The translations under genes were made by a program, and so were the position numbers. Below are positions 11,588-21,659 of a stretch of DNA of 64,000 nucleotides, piece by piece; position 1 is the stretch's first letter, and the number at the start of each line of letters is the position of its first letter. This DNA is from Poecilobothrus nobilitatus (lineage: Eukaryota; Arthropoda; Insecta; Diptera; Dolichopodidae). The notes under the pieces are model-generated. The model worked only from the letters and a program-made list of their open reading frames with translations, ran no database searches and was not told where the DNA came from. The stretch lies in NCBI GenBank assembly GCA_947095535.1, contig OX352773.1, forward strand, positions 1,364,001-1,428,000, read 5' to 3'.

Positions 11588-12067
11588 AAGATACTTAGTG
11601 CTTCGAATTTATCGGATATAAATTATCTGTAATCTTGCTTTAAAAAATATTACGTTCAACAAGAATGATGTGTTTAATGACACTATTGTAATTTATAGCT
11701 TATTTATAAGTACTTACTTAAATTTAAATACAAGCCTTCATTTATAATTACACTTGTGATGAAATTCAATAATTAAAGCAGTATTCTTTTAGCATTATTT
11801 ATTTAAAATTTAACTCACAGAATTTTATTTTATTTTTACAATTAACAAAGTAATTGTCTAATTAAGGTAATTCTAAATTATAACATAGACTTACGTATTA
11901 AAAATTTTTAGTTTTAAAATTTTTTTTTTTTAAAACACTGCTGTAGGGGAAAGGTTATAGAATCTGCGAAAATAATGAAATATAAAAATTTTAAATAAAC
12001 TGATATTTCTTTAAAAAATATTCAATAAAAATAATATAATGTAAAAATAAAAGTTTTTAAATAGGTA
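11588..12067. other. No supported gene
   Basis: AT-rich spacer. Nothing was recognised apart from homopolymer and A/T runs. Confidence 0.5.
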
Positions 12068-13269
12068 GGTAAAAGTGGGTATAGTGGTGATATAATTTTT
12101 TAACAAACCTTTGATAGTAACTCAAACATAAAGTATTTATATTTTTCAAGTTTTTATTTTTTTTAATAATAGATTTAATTGTTTCAAATACATTTTTGTT
12201 TTATTTTTTAATTAATATTAGTTTTTAATTTAATTTTAAACATTACTATCCGATGCTGGTTTAGTGGATATAGGAAAAAAATTGTTGTTGGTTTAGTGGC
12301 TATACAAAATGAGGGTTTAGTGGAGACATTATTAAGTAGTAATAATGCATACATAAAACAAGCATTTAGTGCAGATGTAGTAATTTCGCTTGAAAAATAT
12401 TTATTAAATAACAAATAATATTTAAAATATTTTTATACCTAGCATAAAAAATATAATATAATAATAGTTTAATAAAAAAAACATTTCAAATACTTATAAG
12501 AAAATAAAGAAAAATAAAATAGTTAGCAAAACATAAACATTTATAAAATTAAATTTAATTATTGAAAAAAAATAGAATCTAAATACTGCGGTATTCTTCT
12601 TAAATTTAATGCATGCATTGTGGAGATAACATAAGTATGAATTGTGAGTATAATATTATTCTTCATTATTCATAATTTTATTGCTTATTAGGAGTCTTCT
12701 GGTAACAAATATAGCATGTCCAATCAAAAATTTTAGCAAAATCATAATTCATTTTTCTAATTGTTAAATTATTTATTTAATTATTTAATAAAAACTAAAA
12801 CTCCAAATTTCATGTTTAGTAACGATTGTATTCACTAAACCCACTTCAAGTAATTTATGTGTTCTTATATAGTGGAGATACAAATTAAATAATTTTAAAA
12901 TAACAAAAATTAGATTTTTTTAATCAAATTAATTAAAATACACTTTTTTAATAACAAATGATTTTTATTATAAAATTATTTAATTTCAAACGTAAAAAAA
13001 TCAACAAAAACTTTAGTGAGTTCTCTTAATAATTTTCATAAGAAAACTATAAATTGCTAAATGGCAAAATTTGAAACCTCGAACAAATAAAGACTATTTT
13101 TATATTAATAAAATGATGATAGAACTTAGATATTTTTTGTGTGTCTGTGTGAATATTCAACCTTTGATTTAAAAAAAATTAAAGTATAAAACATTTAATA
13201 TTATCTTATTTTATTAAAAAAACCGCAGATTTTCCATACCAGCACCTCCCCACTATATCCACTTTTACC
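12068..13269. mobile_element. Inverted-repeat element with internal TTTAGTGG motifs
   Basis: GGTAAAAGTGGGTATAGTGG (12068-12087) is inverted at 13250-13269 as CCACTATATCCACTTTTACC, a 20-bp match with one mismatch. Inside the left half GGTTTAGTGG occurs three times (about 12258, 12289, 12311), and its complement appears near 12837. TATAGTGGAGATAC recurs near 12876. No transposase was found. This looks like a non-autonomous DNA transposon with repeated subterminal sites; the superfamily is unknown. Confidence 0.55.
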
Positions 13270-13308
13270 TTATAGGTATATTATTATTATTTCTCGAAAC
13301 AAATTTAA

Positions 13309-13498
13309 ACCCTAAAAAGTAGAAAATAAAATGGTGGTGGTGAAAATAACTTCGCAAATCTTTTAAAATTAGGGTAAAATCACAATCATTAAAACAACCT
13401 CAAATATTTTTCGAGATTCTTTTATTATCTTACAACAATTTGAATTGCTCAAGACCTACCACCAATTTTATTTTTTACTATTTTGTACTTTTTAGGGT
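13309..13498. mobile_element. 190-bp MITE
   Basis: ACCCTAAAAAGTAGAAAATA at the left is mirrored by the reverse complement of the right end, ACCCTAAAAAGTACAAAATA, and homology continues into ATAAAATTGGTGGT. The inverted arms are about 35-45 bp around a short loop, typical of a MITE. No clear target duplication was seen. Confidence 0.6.
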
Positions 13499-13852
13499 GT
13501 TAGGTTTCTTTCGATAAAAGCATATACATATTACTATTGTAAAACAATTTTTTTTTACATTATTTTATCTCATACTTTTTAGTTTTAAATGGAACACATA
13601 ATTTTAGTTTAAAAATTGCATATGTAATATTTTTTATTCACAAAATTTTTTTTTAATTTTTACGAGAGAGTGATGCAAATTTTAAAAGAAGTCTAAAATG
13701 GTTTGTACTAATTGGAAGTTTGGGTTATTATCCCCATTTGTCAATCTGCGTAAGTCGATATACTTATGACGTTATTTTTTACATTAATTAATTATTAATT
13801 AGTCGCTTGATGTTTACCTCACGAAAATTATTTTAAAATAAAGTTTTCACGC

Positions 13853-14004
13853 AGATATCCTAACTTACAACTGTTGTAAAAAACAAAATCTAATAACGAA
13901 GCGAGCTGTTGTTCATACGACATTGTAAAGATATCCTAACTTACAACTGTTATAAAAAACAAAATCTAATAATCAAACGAGCTGTTGTTCTTACGACATT
14001 GTAA
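13853..14004. repeat. Two-copy tandem duplication, 76-bp period
   Basis: AGATATCCTAACTTACAACT starts at 13853 and again at 13929. The copies differ by a few substitutions only (GTTGTAAAA/GTTATAAAA, AACGAAGCG/AATCAAACG). Confidence 0.85.
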
Positions 14005-14596
14005 ATAAAGCAGTGTATAATGCTCATTAACAATTAAAAAAAATACATAATAATATATGCATTGCGTTATCTGTCTTTCAAACATTTCGTGTATTATGAT
14101 TCATACCCCTTCAAATAACAATACGTATTTATAAAGATAAGTAGAATAGATAAGTTCGATAGGCATAACATATAAAACAAAAAAGCTTTATTATGGTGTA
14201 TAATGTATAAATGTAGTATCTTCTACACATTAAAAAATTTGAATCTGAATTCTGAAGTTTTCAAAATTAAATAAAAATTTAAACATTAGTTTATAATAAT
14301 ACAATAAAATAGATAAACAATACGTTTACAATAGAAATGTATTTACAAACAAGGGAGCTCTTTGACATATATACATAAGTTAAAAGCGTACAATAAAAAT
14401 ATGTAAAACAAGTAAGTATATTTTGAAAGTGGAGAAAATTTCTGATTTTTCATACGCTTATTTTTACTTGTATAACACACTTAAAAAAAAGTTTACCTAA
14501 TTAAAATACTAAAAGGTTTTTCACATATTAAATTGTATAATGAAAAGGTAGCCAAACAAATATATGTATAAACAAAGAGGCACCGACAAGTTAATA
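14005..14596. other. No supported gene
   Basis: AT-rich spacer between the tandem duplication and the mariner-like element. No coding motif seen. Confidence 0.5.
14581..14596. repeat. 16-bp direct repeat, left copy
   Basis: CACCGACAAGTTAATA recurs exactly at 15982-15997, 67 bp beyond the right end of the transposon between them. Confidence 0.7.
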
Positions 14597-15914
14597 AAGG
14601 GTGTTCAAAATAGAGGTATCATTTTAATTTTAATAAAAAAAGACTTTTTTTTTGAAATATTAAATATATTTTTATTTTAATTTATTACAAATAGGTTCCG
14701 GTTAATAATGAAAAATTATGTCGGCCAAGTGGCCCCCTCTACTACTTCGGCAGGCTTCCAATCTTTTACCAAAATTCTGAATCACGTTGTTCAATAAACT
14801 GTTCTCAATGGTTGAAATCTGCTCGATAATGTTGTTTTTAAGCTCTTGAATTGTGTGGGAATTGTTAATGTTGTTATTGCTGTACACTTTCGATTTCACA
14901 AAACCGCACAAAAAAAAATTCAACGGTGTCAAATCGTACGATCTTGGTGACCACATCATTCCTTCTCTACGAGAAATAATGCGATCTTCGAACTTTTCCT
15001 TCAAAAGATCCATTGTTTCTCTTGATGTGTGGCAAGTGGCACCGTCCTGTTGAAACCACATATTCTCTACGTCCAAATCATCAATTTTCCGCCACAAAAA
15101 GCTTCGGATCATCTCCCTGTAGCGATTTCCATTGACCGTAACCGCATTTCCATTTGCGTTTTCAAAAAAATATGGTCCGATGATTCCTCCTGACCATAAA
15201 CCACACCAAACCGTAACTTTTTGTGGATGTACTGGTTGCTCTAAGATAACCCTTGGATTATCTTCATCCCAAATGCGGCAATTCTGTTTATTGATGTAGC
15301 CATTGAGCTGGAAATGAGCTTCGTCGGTGAAGATTATTTTGTTAAAAAAATTTTCATTTTCTTCTTGTTTTTCGATTGCCCAAGAAACGCATTGCCGACG
15401 TAATGCATGGTCAGTTGGTTTTAATTCTTGCGTCAGCTGGATCTTATAAGCCTTTAAATGGAGATCACGATGCAAAATGTTGAATAATGTGGATGGTTTG
15501 ATGTTTAATTGCTGCGAACGATGACGAATGGAAGTTTTTGGATCTTCTTCAACACTCTGCTCACAGCTGCTACATTCTCCGTTGAACGGCCACTACGTTG
15601 ATAAATGTTGCCTCTGTTATCAAGAACAGATCCAGTTTCTAGAAATTTATCAACCATCAGCTTGATGGCACGATTTGTTGGAGCATTTTCTCTACCAAAT
15701 TTTGTGCAAAATTTCCTAATTACATCTTGAAAACTTTTACCATTTTCAAAAAATGTTGTAATAACAAAAACACGTTGTTCCTTCGTGTAACGTTCCATAT
15801 TAACTAACCGGAATGTATTTAGAATATACCTAAAGAAACCTCGTATAAAAATTGCAGGTAGCAAAAAAATGGCGGCAAAATCAAAATGATACCTCAATTT
15901 TTATAAAAGCCCTT
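14597..15914 (-). mobile_element. Mariner/Tc1-superfamily transposon (DUF4817 + DDE type)
   Basis: A 1318-bp element flanked by TA on both sides (14595-14596, 15915-15916). The ends AAGGGTGTTCAAAATAGAGG and the reverse complement AAGGGCTTTTATAAAAATTG lead into a shared GAGGTATCATTTT(A/G)ATTTT. It carries one transposase on the minus strand, frameshifted once. A 16-bp direct repeat outside the TA sites suggests a further duplication at this locus. Confidence 0.85.
14702..15798 (-). pseudogene. Mariner-like transposase, one frameshift
   Basis: Translation probably starts at the Met at 15798 (MERYTKEQRVFVITTFFENG), the helix-turn-helix N-terminus of the DUF4817-type insect transposases. It continues to ...RSGRSTENVAAV. 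A single lost base near 15560 then shifts the frame; SIRHRSQQLNIKPSTL follows in the new frame and joins the catalytic domain. That domain shows FTDEAHF (first Asp), WFQQDGATCHTS (second Asp) and WSPRSYDLTPLNFFLCG (third Asp), with 36 residues between the second and third Asp (DD36D). All catalytic residues survive. Apart from the frameshift the length fits the family, so this copy died recently. The protein would bind the terminal repeats and cut at TA. Confidence 0.85.
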
Positions 15915-15981
15915 TATAAAAGAATGCTCAGTTTTTGTACTCTACTAGTTGGCAACAGTCCGTGACAGACACACAAATGGA

Positions 15982-15997
15982 CACCGACAAGTTAATA
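15982..15997. repeat. 16-bp direct repeat, right copy
   Basis: CACCGACAAGTTAATA, identical to 14581-14596. Confidence 0.7.
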
Positions 15998-17235
15998 TAA
16001 AAATTCAAAAAAAAATATTTTTAATTACTCATTAGTCATTACATTTATTGTTACCGTCCTTACGTTTGTTTATGTTTGGTATCTTCTTTTTGTAGAAAAT
16101 ATGGAACAATGACTTATCTATCAATTATTAATTAATTTTTTTTTTTAAATTGTTATATAAGTATATAAGTAGAAGTCATTTATAAAATTATATTAAGAAC
16201 AGTAATAAATGTCTTTCACATGCTATAGAATAGCACTAAACTTTGTATTATTATTACTTTGTATATTCTGTAACTGAAAAAACCAAATACATAGTTATAT
16301 GCAAAGAAAGGAGAAAATGAACAAAAAAAAAACAATTTAAATTTGAGAAATTAAGGAGTTTTTTAAAATACTATTTAATAATATACACCTGGTAATACAT
16401 GTGAGATATGTACAATTACATATACAAAAAATTGTGAAAAATTGTTGAAAAAATTAGTTAAATTTTATTAAAAATACGAATTGATTTTTCTAAACATCTG
16501 TTTTAAAAGAAAAATGACATTCTTCGAAACTTTGTTGAGCCAAATCTAATAAATAAAGTTTTTTATGTTTATAATTATGATTCATAAACTTTAATCTGAA
16601 GTGAATGATTAATTTAAATCGTACAAAGAACACAAATTAAAAAATTATTTTAAAACGACAAAAATTTAAGAAAGCTTGTTTATTTAAAATGGGTATAATA
16701 TTCTAGCAAGATACATTCATATTTTTACCTTCTAATTATTATCAATAAGTAATTGAAAATATGATTTTAAGTACAAAATTATTATTAATTAAATATGTAC
16801 TATGTAGTATTAATATCTCCTTACCTTTTGTATTACTTTTTTTAAAAATGTAACCGTGGAAGGAAGTAGTACGAATTTTGAAGGAGAATAATAATATTAG
16901 CTTATTAAGAACGCAATCTAAAAAGAAATTAGTTTTTAATATAAACAAAATATATAACAATTTCTATAATGATTTTGTATTAGTCTTACATTTTCAATTT
17001 AATTTTTTTTTTCATTTACATATTTTAATTTAATTTTTCTGTAGTTTTAATTTATTTAATTTATTTAATATGTTTGTGTAATTGTTCCCTATAAGTTAGC
17101 ATTATATATGTTTTTAACATAAATTTCTGTAAACTTTTAGCATGTATGTAGCTTTTAATATTTAGTACCTATTAACTATGTACATTATGCAAAAAAAAGA
17201 AAAAATAATTTATTACTAAAGTAGTTTAATAAATC
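15998..17235. other. No supported gene
   Basis: AT-rich. A 72-codon open frame on the minus strand (16742-16960) has no recognisable motif and AT-driven composition. Confidence 0.5.
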
Positions 17236-17290
17236 CTCTGAAGATTTCAGAAAAAATTGACGAAACGTCGAGAAAATAAAATTAGTGTTT
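17236..17290 (+). repeat. Conserved retroelement-tail-like motif (CTGAAGA...GACGAAACGTCGAG)
   Basis: CTCTGAAGATTTCAG is followed by GACGAAACGTCGAGAAAATA and an AAAATAAAATT tail. A CTGAAGA box a short distance before CGAAACGTCG is, from memory, common at the 3' ends of retroelement copies in animal genomes. It also resembles the CUGANGA...GAAA core of hammerhead ribozymes. No reverse transcriptase was found upstream. Confidence 0.4.
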
Positions 17291-17469
17291 TATTTATTAA
17301 TTTTTTAAAAAAACTTCAATCAATTTAAAATAAATTCCTTTTAATGTATAGTTCTACAATTTATCTAGAAAACGAATTTCTACAATTAATATAGGAAAAA
17401 TTTCAATGGAAGGAAATTTCAATTCCAACAAACCAACAATTCTTGACCTATATCTGAAACAGAAGTTAA

Positions 17470-17937
17470 TGGTAAGAATTATAATTTTAATATTAATGAC
17501 TACACACTCGTTTCACACTTCGTACCTAAAACAGGTATCACCATCTATATTAAAAATGGCTTAGTCTTAATAAATTCAAATGTTCTAGCTTTCACTATAT
17601 TTGGGTAAAAATCCTCGTTGGAAAGCAAGTCATACATTTCTGTTTCTTATACGGATCAGCCAACTTAAATGAAGAAGAAACTTTTGTCGAAATTAAAAAT
17701 CACTCAAACCAGATCAACGAAATGTTGGACGACTCATCTCCAGAAACTGAAATTGCTTTGGACGGTGATTTCAATATTCATAACAGAGACTGGCTCCACT
17801 TTTCCAAGAACACTTTTCTGAGTCAAAACTTAATTAGGGAACAAGTTGAACTGTTCTCTTCTCTATTCCATATTTCTCAACTTGTCCAAAATTCCACTAG
17901 GATAGATCCTACAGAAGATAAAAAGTTTAAAAATTAA
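17470..17937 (+). pseudogene. LINE endonuclease fragment (same family as 21660-24165)
   Basis: One frame shows NINDYTLVSHFVPKTGITIY and IKNGLVLINSN. After a frameshift near 17690, another frame shows EIALDGDFNIHNRDWLHFS, REQVELFSSLFHISQLVQNS and TRIDPTEDK. GDFNIHN is the endonuclease metal-binding motif. The EQVELFSSLFHISQLV block is clearly related to KQVELFASLFHLSQLV at about 24055-24105 on the minus strand. The fragment stops before SDH and contains no RT. Confidence 0.7.
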
Positions 17938-18224
17938 TGAAAAATAATCTTACATTGCACCTTTTTACATAAATATTTTTACCAAAACAAATTTTAAATT
18001 TGAATTGATATTTCACATTTAGTTATCATAAAAATTAATTTAACATAATTATTATGCACATAATTAATTGTCAATTTTTTTTTTAAAATGTTGCTAACAA
18101 GTTTTCAAAGATTTCATAAATATGTATAAGTATATGTAAATTTTTTAAGATTTTTAAAATATTTTTAAAATTTTTGTGAATAGTTCGTAAAATGGAGTAA
18201 TAATTTGTAAAGCAATGGAAAACT

Positions 18225-18351
18225 GAATTGGTTCGTTATTAAGAGATGTTCGTTAAATAGAAGTCTGTTATATAGAGATTGCAGTATGACTTGTTCGTTA
18301 AATGGAAATGTTCGCTAAATAAAAGGTTCGCTATATGGAATTTTTACTGTA
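18225..18351 (-). mobile_element. Solitary pogo/Tigger-like transposon end
   Basis: The block reads outward to TTTTTACTG followed by TA at 18352-18353, so its reverse complement starts CAGTAAAAATTCCATATAGC. Five diverged copies of a word like GTTCGTTAAATGGAA occur at 10-30 bp spacing between 18235 and 18340. Serial GTTCG(C/T)TAAATRGA words just inside a CAGT terminus beside TA are characteristic of pogo/Tigger elements. No partner end or transposase was found nearby. Confidence 0.55.
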
Positions 18352-18967
18352 TCTATATTGTTTTTTGGTTGAAAGAGTGGTGCAGTACAGTACTAACCAA
18401 GTACTTACTGACTTTTACATAGTACAACCACATAACAGACATAACATGAGACATAACAATTAACAAATAACAATATGAAAATTTAAGGGACAGAAAAAAT
18501 GTTTGTTCCTTTAATTAAAATCAAATGATTAAATTAATCTTTTGGTTTATAGGATTTTGCTTATGTTTTTTAAATTGGATGTATGCTTATGTTTTTTAAA
18601 TTGTTTAACAATTACTCTCATTTGTGACATTTGGAAAAATATCAGAGGTGTTGAAACAGGCTACTATTACATTTAAGGTTACTATTATTTAGTAAGTATC
18701 GTAAAATCGATTTGTTTTGACTGGATGGAGTTTGAATTTTAAAAATGTTAAAGAATAAGTATATGTATTACTATATTTACTGAATAATAGATACATTTTT
18801 GCAATGTATGGTACATTTGAAAGTTTTAGAATTGAAACATTTTTAAAATAATAGGTATTATATTAAATGCAAACTTTGGGCTTTATTTATAATAAATTTA
18901 TTTTATAATAAATTTATTTATATGAATGAATAATATATAAATATGAATTTTATGAATTGAAAAATTC
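18352..18967. other. No supported gene
   Basis: AT-rich spacer, with a short ACATAAC-rich run near 18425-18470. Confidence 0.5.
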
Positions 18968-19144
18968 TTTTTTTTTTTTTAAATGCATTTCTCTGCCACA
19001 TAAATTTGGATAGGAAATTACACAGCCTTGTACAGGCGTGGTTGTAAGTGTCGTAAGGGGGAATAACTCTTACGACGTGTGTGGGATTCACACTCCCTCG
19101 GTATTTATAGCGTATTTTATACGCTCTTACCCACTAGAGGCCCC
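18968..19144 (-). mobile_element. tRNA-derived SINE, copy 3
   Basis: An inverted copy: poly-T (18968-18980), then CTCTGCCACATAAATT, the CGTAAGG...CTTACGACG hairpin, a damaged B box (GTGGGATTCACAC) and the A-box region ending CCCACTAGAGGCCCC. It is flanked by TGAAAAATT at 18958-18966 and 19145-19153, a 9-bp target duplication. Confidence 0.88.
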
Positions 19145-20860
19145 TGAAAAATTTTTAATACGTTTTTTTTAATGCAACAAAAAATATTTATATTTTCCGT
19201 CTTCGAACTCTTTGGCTTTTTACTGTGAATATAAAAGCGACGGCCATAAATTGTCTACATGAAAATTTTAAAATAATATGTAATTAAAAAAAAGCTCAAA
19301 GTTGTAAAATTTTTTATATGTGACTCTCGTAATAATATATGTTCCTATTCCTGGCGAAATATGTATTCCAATTTTAAGAATTTGTTTTTAATAATTTAAA
19401 ATTTCTTTACATTACTTTACTGTTTTTATAATTTTAATTTTTTAAAGTACTTATTTCGTTTAACGTTTTTGTAATAATTTGCGGTTTGCTAAATTGGTGC
19501 GGACAAGATTTTCAACTATGTAGCTGCATTTTAATCTGGATTTGTTTGATTTTCGAGCAACGGGCAAACACTAGTAATATTTTATATAAAAAAATTTGAA
19601 TATATTGAATATAGTTATGTATGTCTTTTAGATAGTACGTTAATAATTGATATATTATTTTACCATTTACTTAGTGCCGAAAGGTGTGCCGTTATAGAAA
19701 CAGGAGATACGATTTCGAAAATAAAGATTTTTGTGGAATATAGTTAACTTTCCTAAATACTAAAAAGATATATTTTTTTATCAATTTTATTATATCTTTT
19801 TTTATCAAGATTTTGCCAAAAAGACCCCACAATAATTCTACCTAATTTAAAGGGTCCCTTTCTTCTATAATTTATTCACATACTTCACATACTTTAGATC
19901 TATCTCTTAAAATATAAGTAAGCATGTGTTTCTAATAAAAAACGGTTTGTACTTCTTCCATATACAACTATAATTAGTGTGCCTCTTTCAGAATAAGAAC
20001 CAAAAAATACTCTGGACATGGATTGTCTAAAATAAAGCTAATTAACCTTATTTTATTTTCAAATTTGAAATAAAGGCAAAATTGTGGCTTTTTAAATTTT
20101 GGTCTTATTTCCATTTTGAAATTGAAATAAAACCAATAGGCTTAATTTCATTTTTCTAATTTTTTTTATTCACATAAGTATTTAATTGAAATATGTTTTT
20201 CAAGAAATTTGTTATAGAAAAATTTCTAGTTATATACAGTACCTATTTTGCACTCAGTGATTGAGGTGTTCTATTCTACACGATTTTCGAGAGTTGAGGT
20301 TTTAAAGAGCTTAAAACTTTAGTTGGGTTTTAAAACGTGAAACACAGCAGAAAGGTAATTGAAATACTTTTTGAAATAATTTTTGGTACTTTTCCAATTA
20401 TCAAAATATAAAAATATTCCGCAAATTTTTTATATAACAGTGTATTTCTGTAAATAAAAACAACTGGTTATAAAAATAGCTAAATATAGATAATATAAGT
20501 AAAATAATACTAGAAGAATTAGAGCAAATAATTGAATCTTTGGTTTAAGGTCGAATGTAAATTGATCAAAGGATTAAAATACATAGTTAGTACGTATTTC
20601 ATTTATTATATATGAATTTTTCTCAGATTCTTCAGATATTTCCTCTGATAATTAAGTTAAAACCTTAAAATTAATTTATTTATTTTTTGAATTTTAAAAC
20701 TTTTTGAACTTTCTTTAAAAGAGAATCAGTAGTCAGTAAGTACAAGCACGTTTCAAACTATGTTGCACTGAAGTGATGCTAATTTGATAGGTTGGGTACG
20801 AAAGAGCAGCACTTGTCGTTAGTTTTTATTTTTTTTTTTATTATAATTTACTTTAATTAT
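19145..20860. other. No supported gene
   Basis: AT-rich. Near 20055-20095 a TTATTTTCAAATTTGAAATAA palindrome-like word occurs. No family recognised. Confidence 0.5.
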
Positions 20861-20869
20861 ATACACCCT

Positions 20870-20925
20870 GTACGAGCCATCAGGCTCTTTTGGGATAATG
20901 TTTAAATAAATAAATAAAAAGTAAA
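20870..20925 (+). mobile_element. Orphan LINE 3' end (hairpin plus ATAA tail)
   Basis: ACACCCTGTACGAGCCATCA, then GGCTCTTTTGGGATAATG and (AAAT)n. The stem GAGCC/GGCTC and its surroundings match the 3' end of the LINE at 43898-46900 (ACTCTGTATGAGCTTCACAG, AGCTCTTTTTGAGAAATG, (AAAT)n). This is a very short, severely 5'-truncated insertion of the same or a related family. Confidence 0.6.
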
Positions 20926-21475
20926 TAAAAATAATTTATTAAAAAATTTAATTTTTCCTTTTTGGTTAATAATTGCATATACGTATTAGGATTAGTTCTA
21001 ATAATTAGTGTTTTATTAATTGGTATGGGAATGAAATGAAACATTGAATAGATTTAATTTTCTAATATTGGAACTTCTATATTAAAGATAACTAGATAAA
21101 CCTCGCGACAATCCTCGTTCCTTCAAAAATAATGTTTTTTGCATAAAAATGTCGAAATTCATATAAATTAATTATTTTCCATATGGAAATGTGAAAATTT
21201 AATTTTTTTTTAATGAAAGGGGTATATATTTGTGGGCATACTGTAAGTATTAATAGTTGGATTCAAAATCAGAGCCCTTTTCCGGAATATTTATATCCAT
21301 ATATGTATGTCTATGCGAGATTTTTAAATTTCGAGATTTTGATTTGCGAAATTTTCTAATTTCGGGATTTAAATTTCCATGATTTTGATTTTCGGGATTA
21401 TGTCTTATATGATATGACCCAAGCCTATAAATTTTCAATTCTTTCTTTCTTTTTTTCTGTTATGTGCAGTATTAG

Positions 21476-21605
21476 TTTTTGCTATGAAAAATAAAGAAAG
21501 TTGTTGCAAACGTTTACGGGTTTTATATAATAGATATTAGGTTTTGCTATGAAGATTAAAAAAAATTGTTGCAAACATTTACGGCTTTTATACAATAGAT
21601 ACTAG
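21476..21605. repeat. Two-copy tandem duplication, 65-bp period
   Basis: GCTATGAA...TTGTTGCAAACGTTTACGG (from 21481) is repeated with few changes from 21546 as GCTATGAA...TTGTTGCAAACATTTACGG. Both copies end with ATAGATA(T/C)TAG. Confidence 0.8.
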
Positions 21606-21659
21606 TATCGTTATAATATGCTTTAAATTGCAAAATTCCATATAGTACATCTTGTTTAA

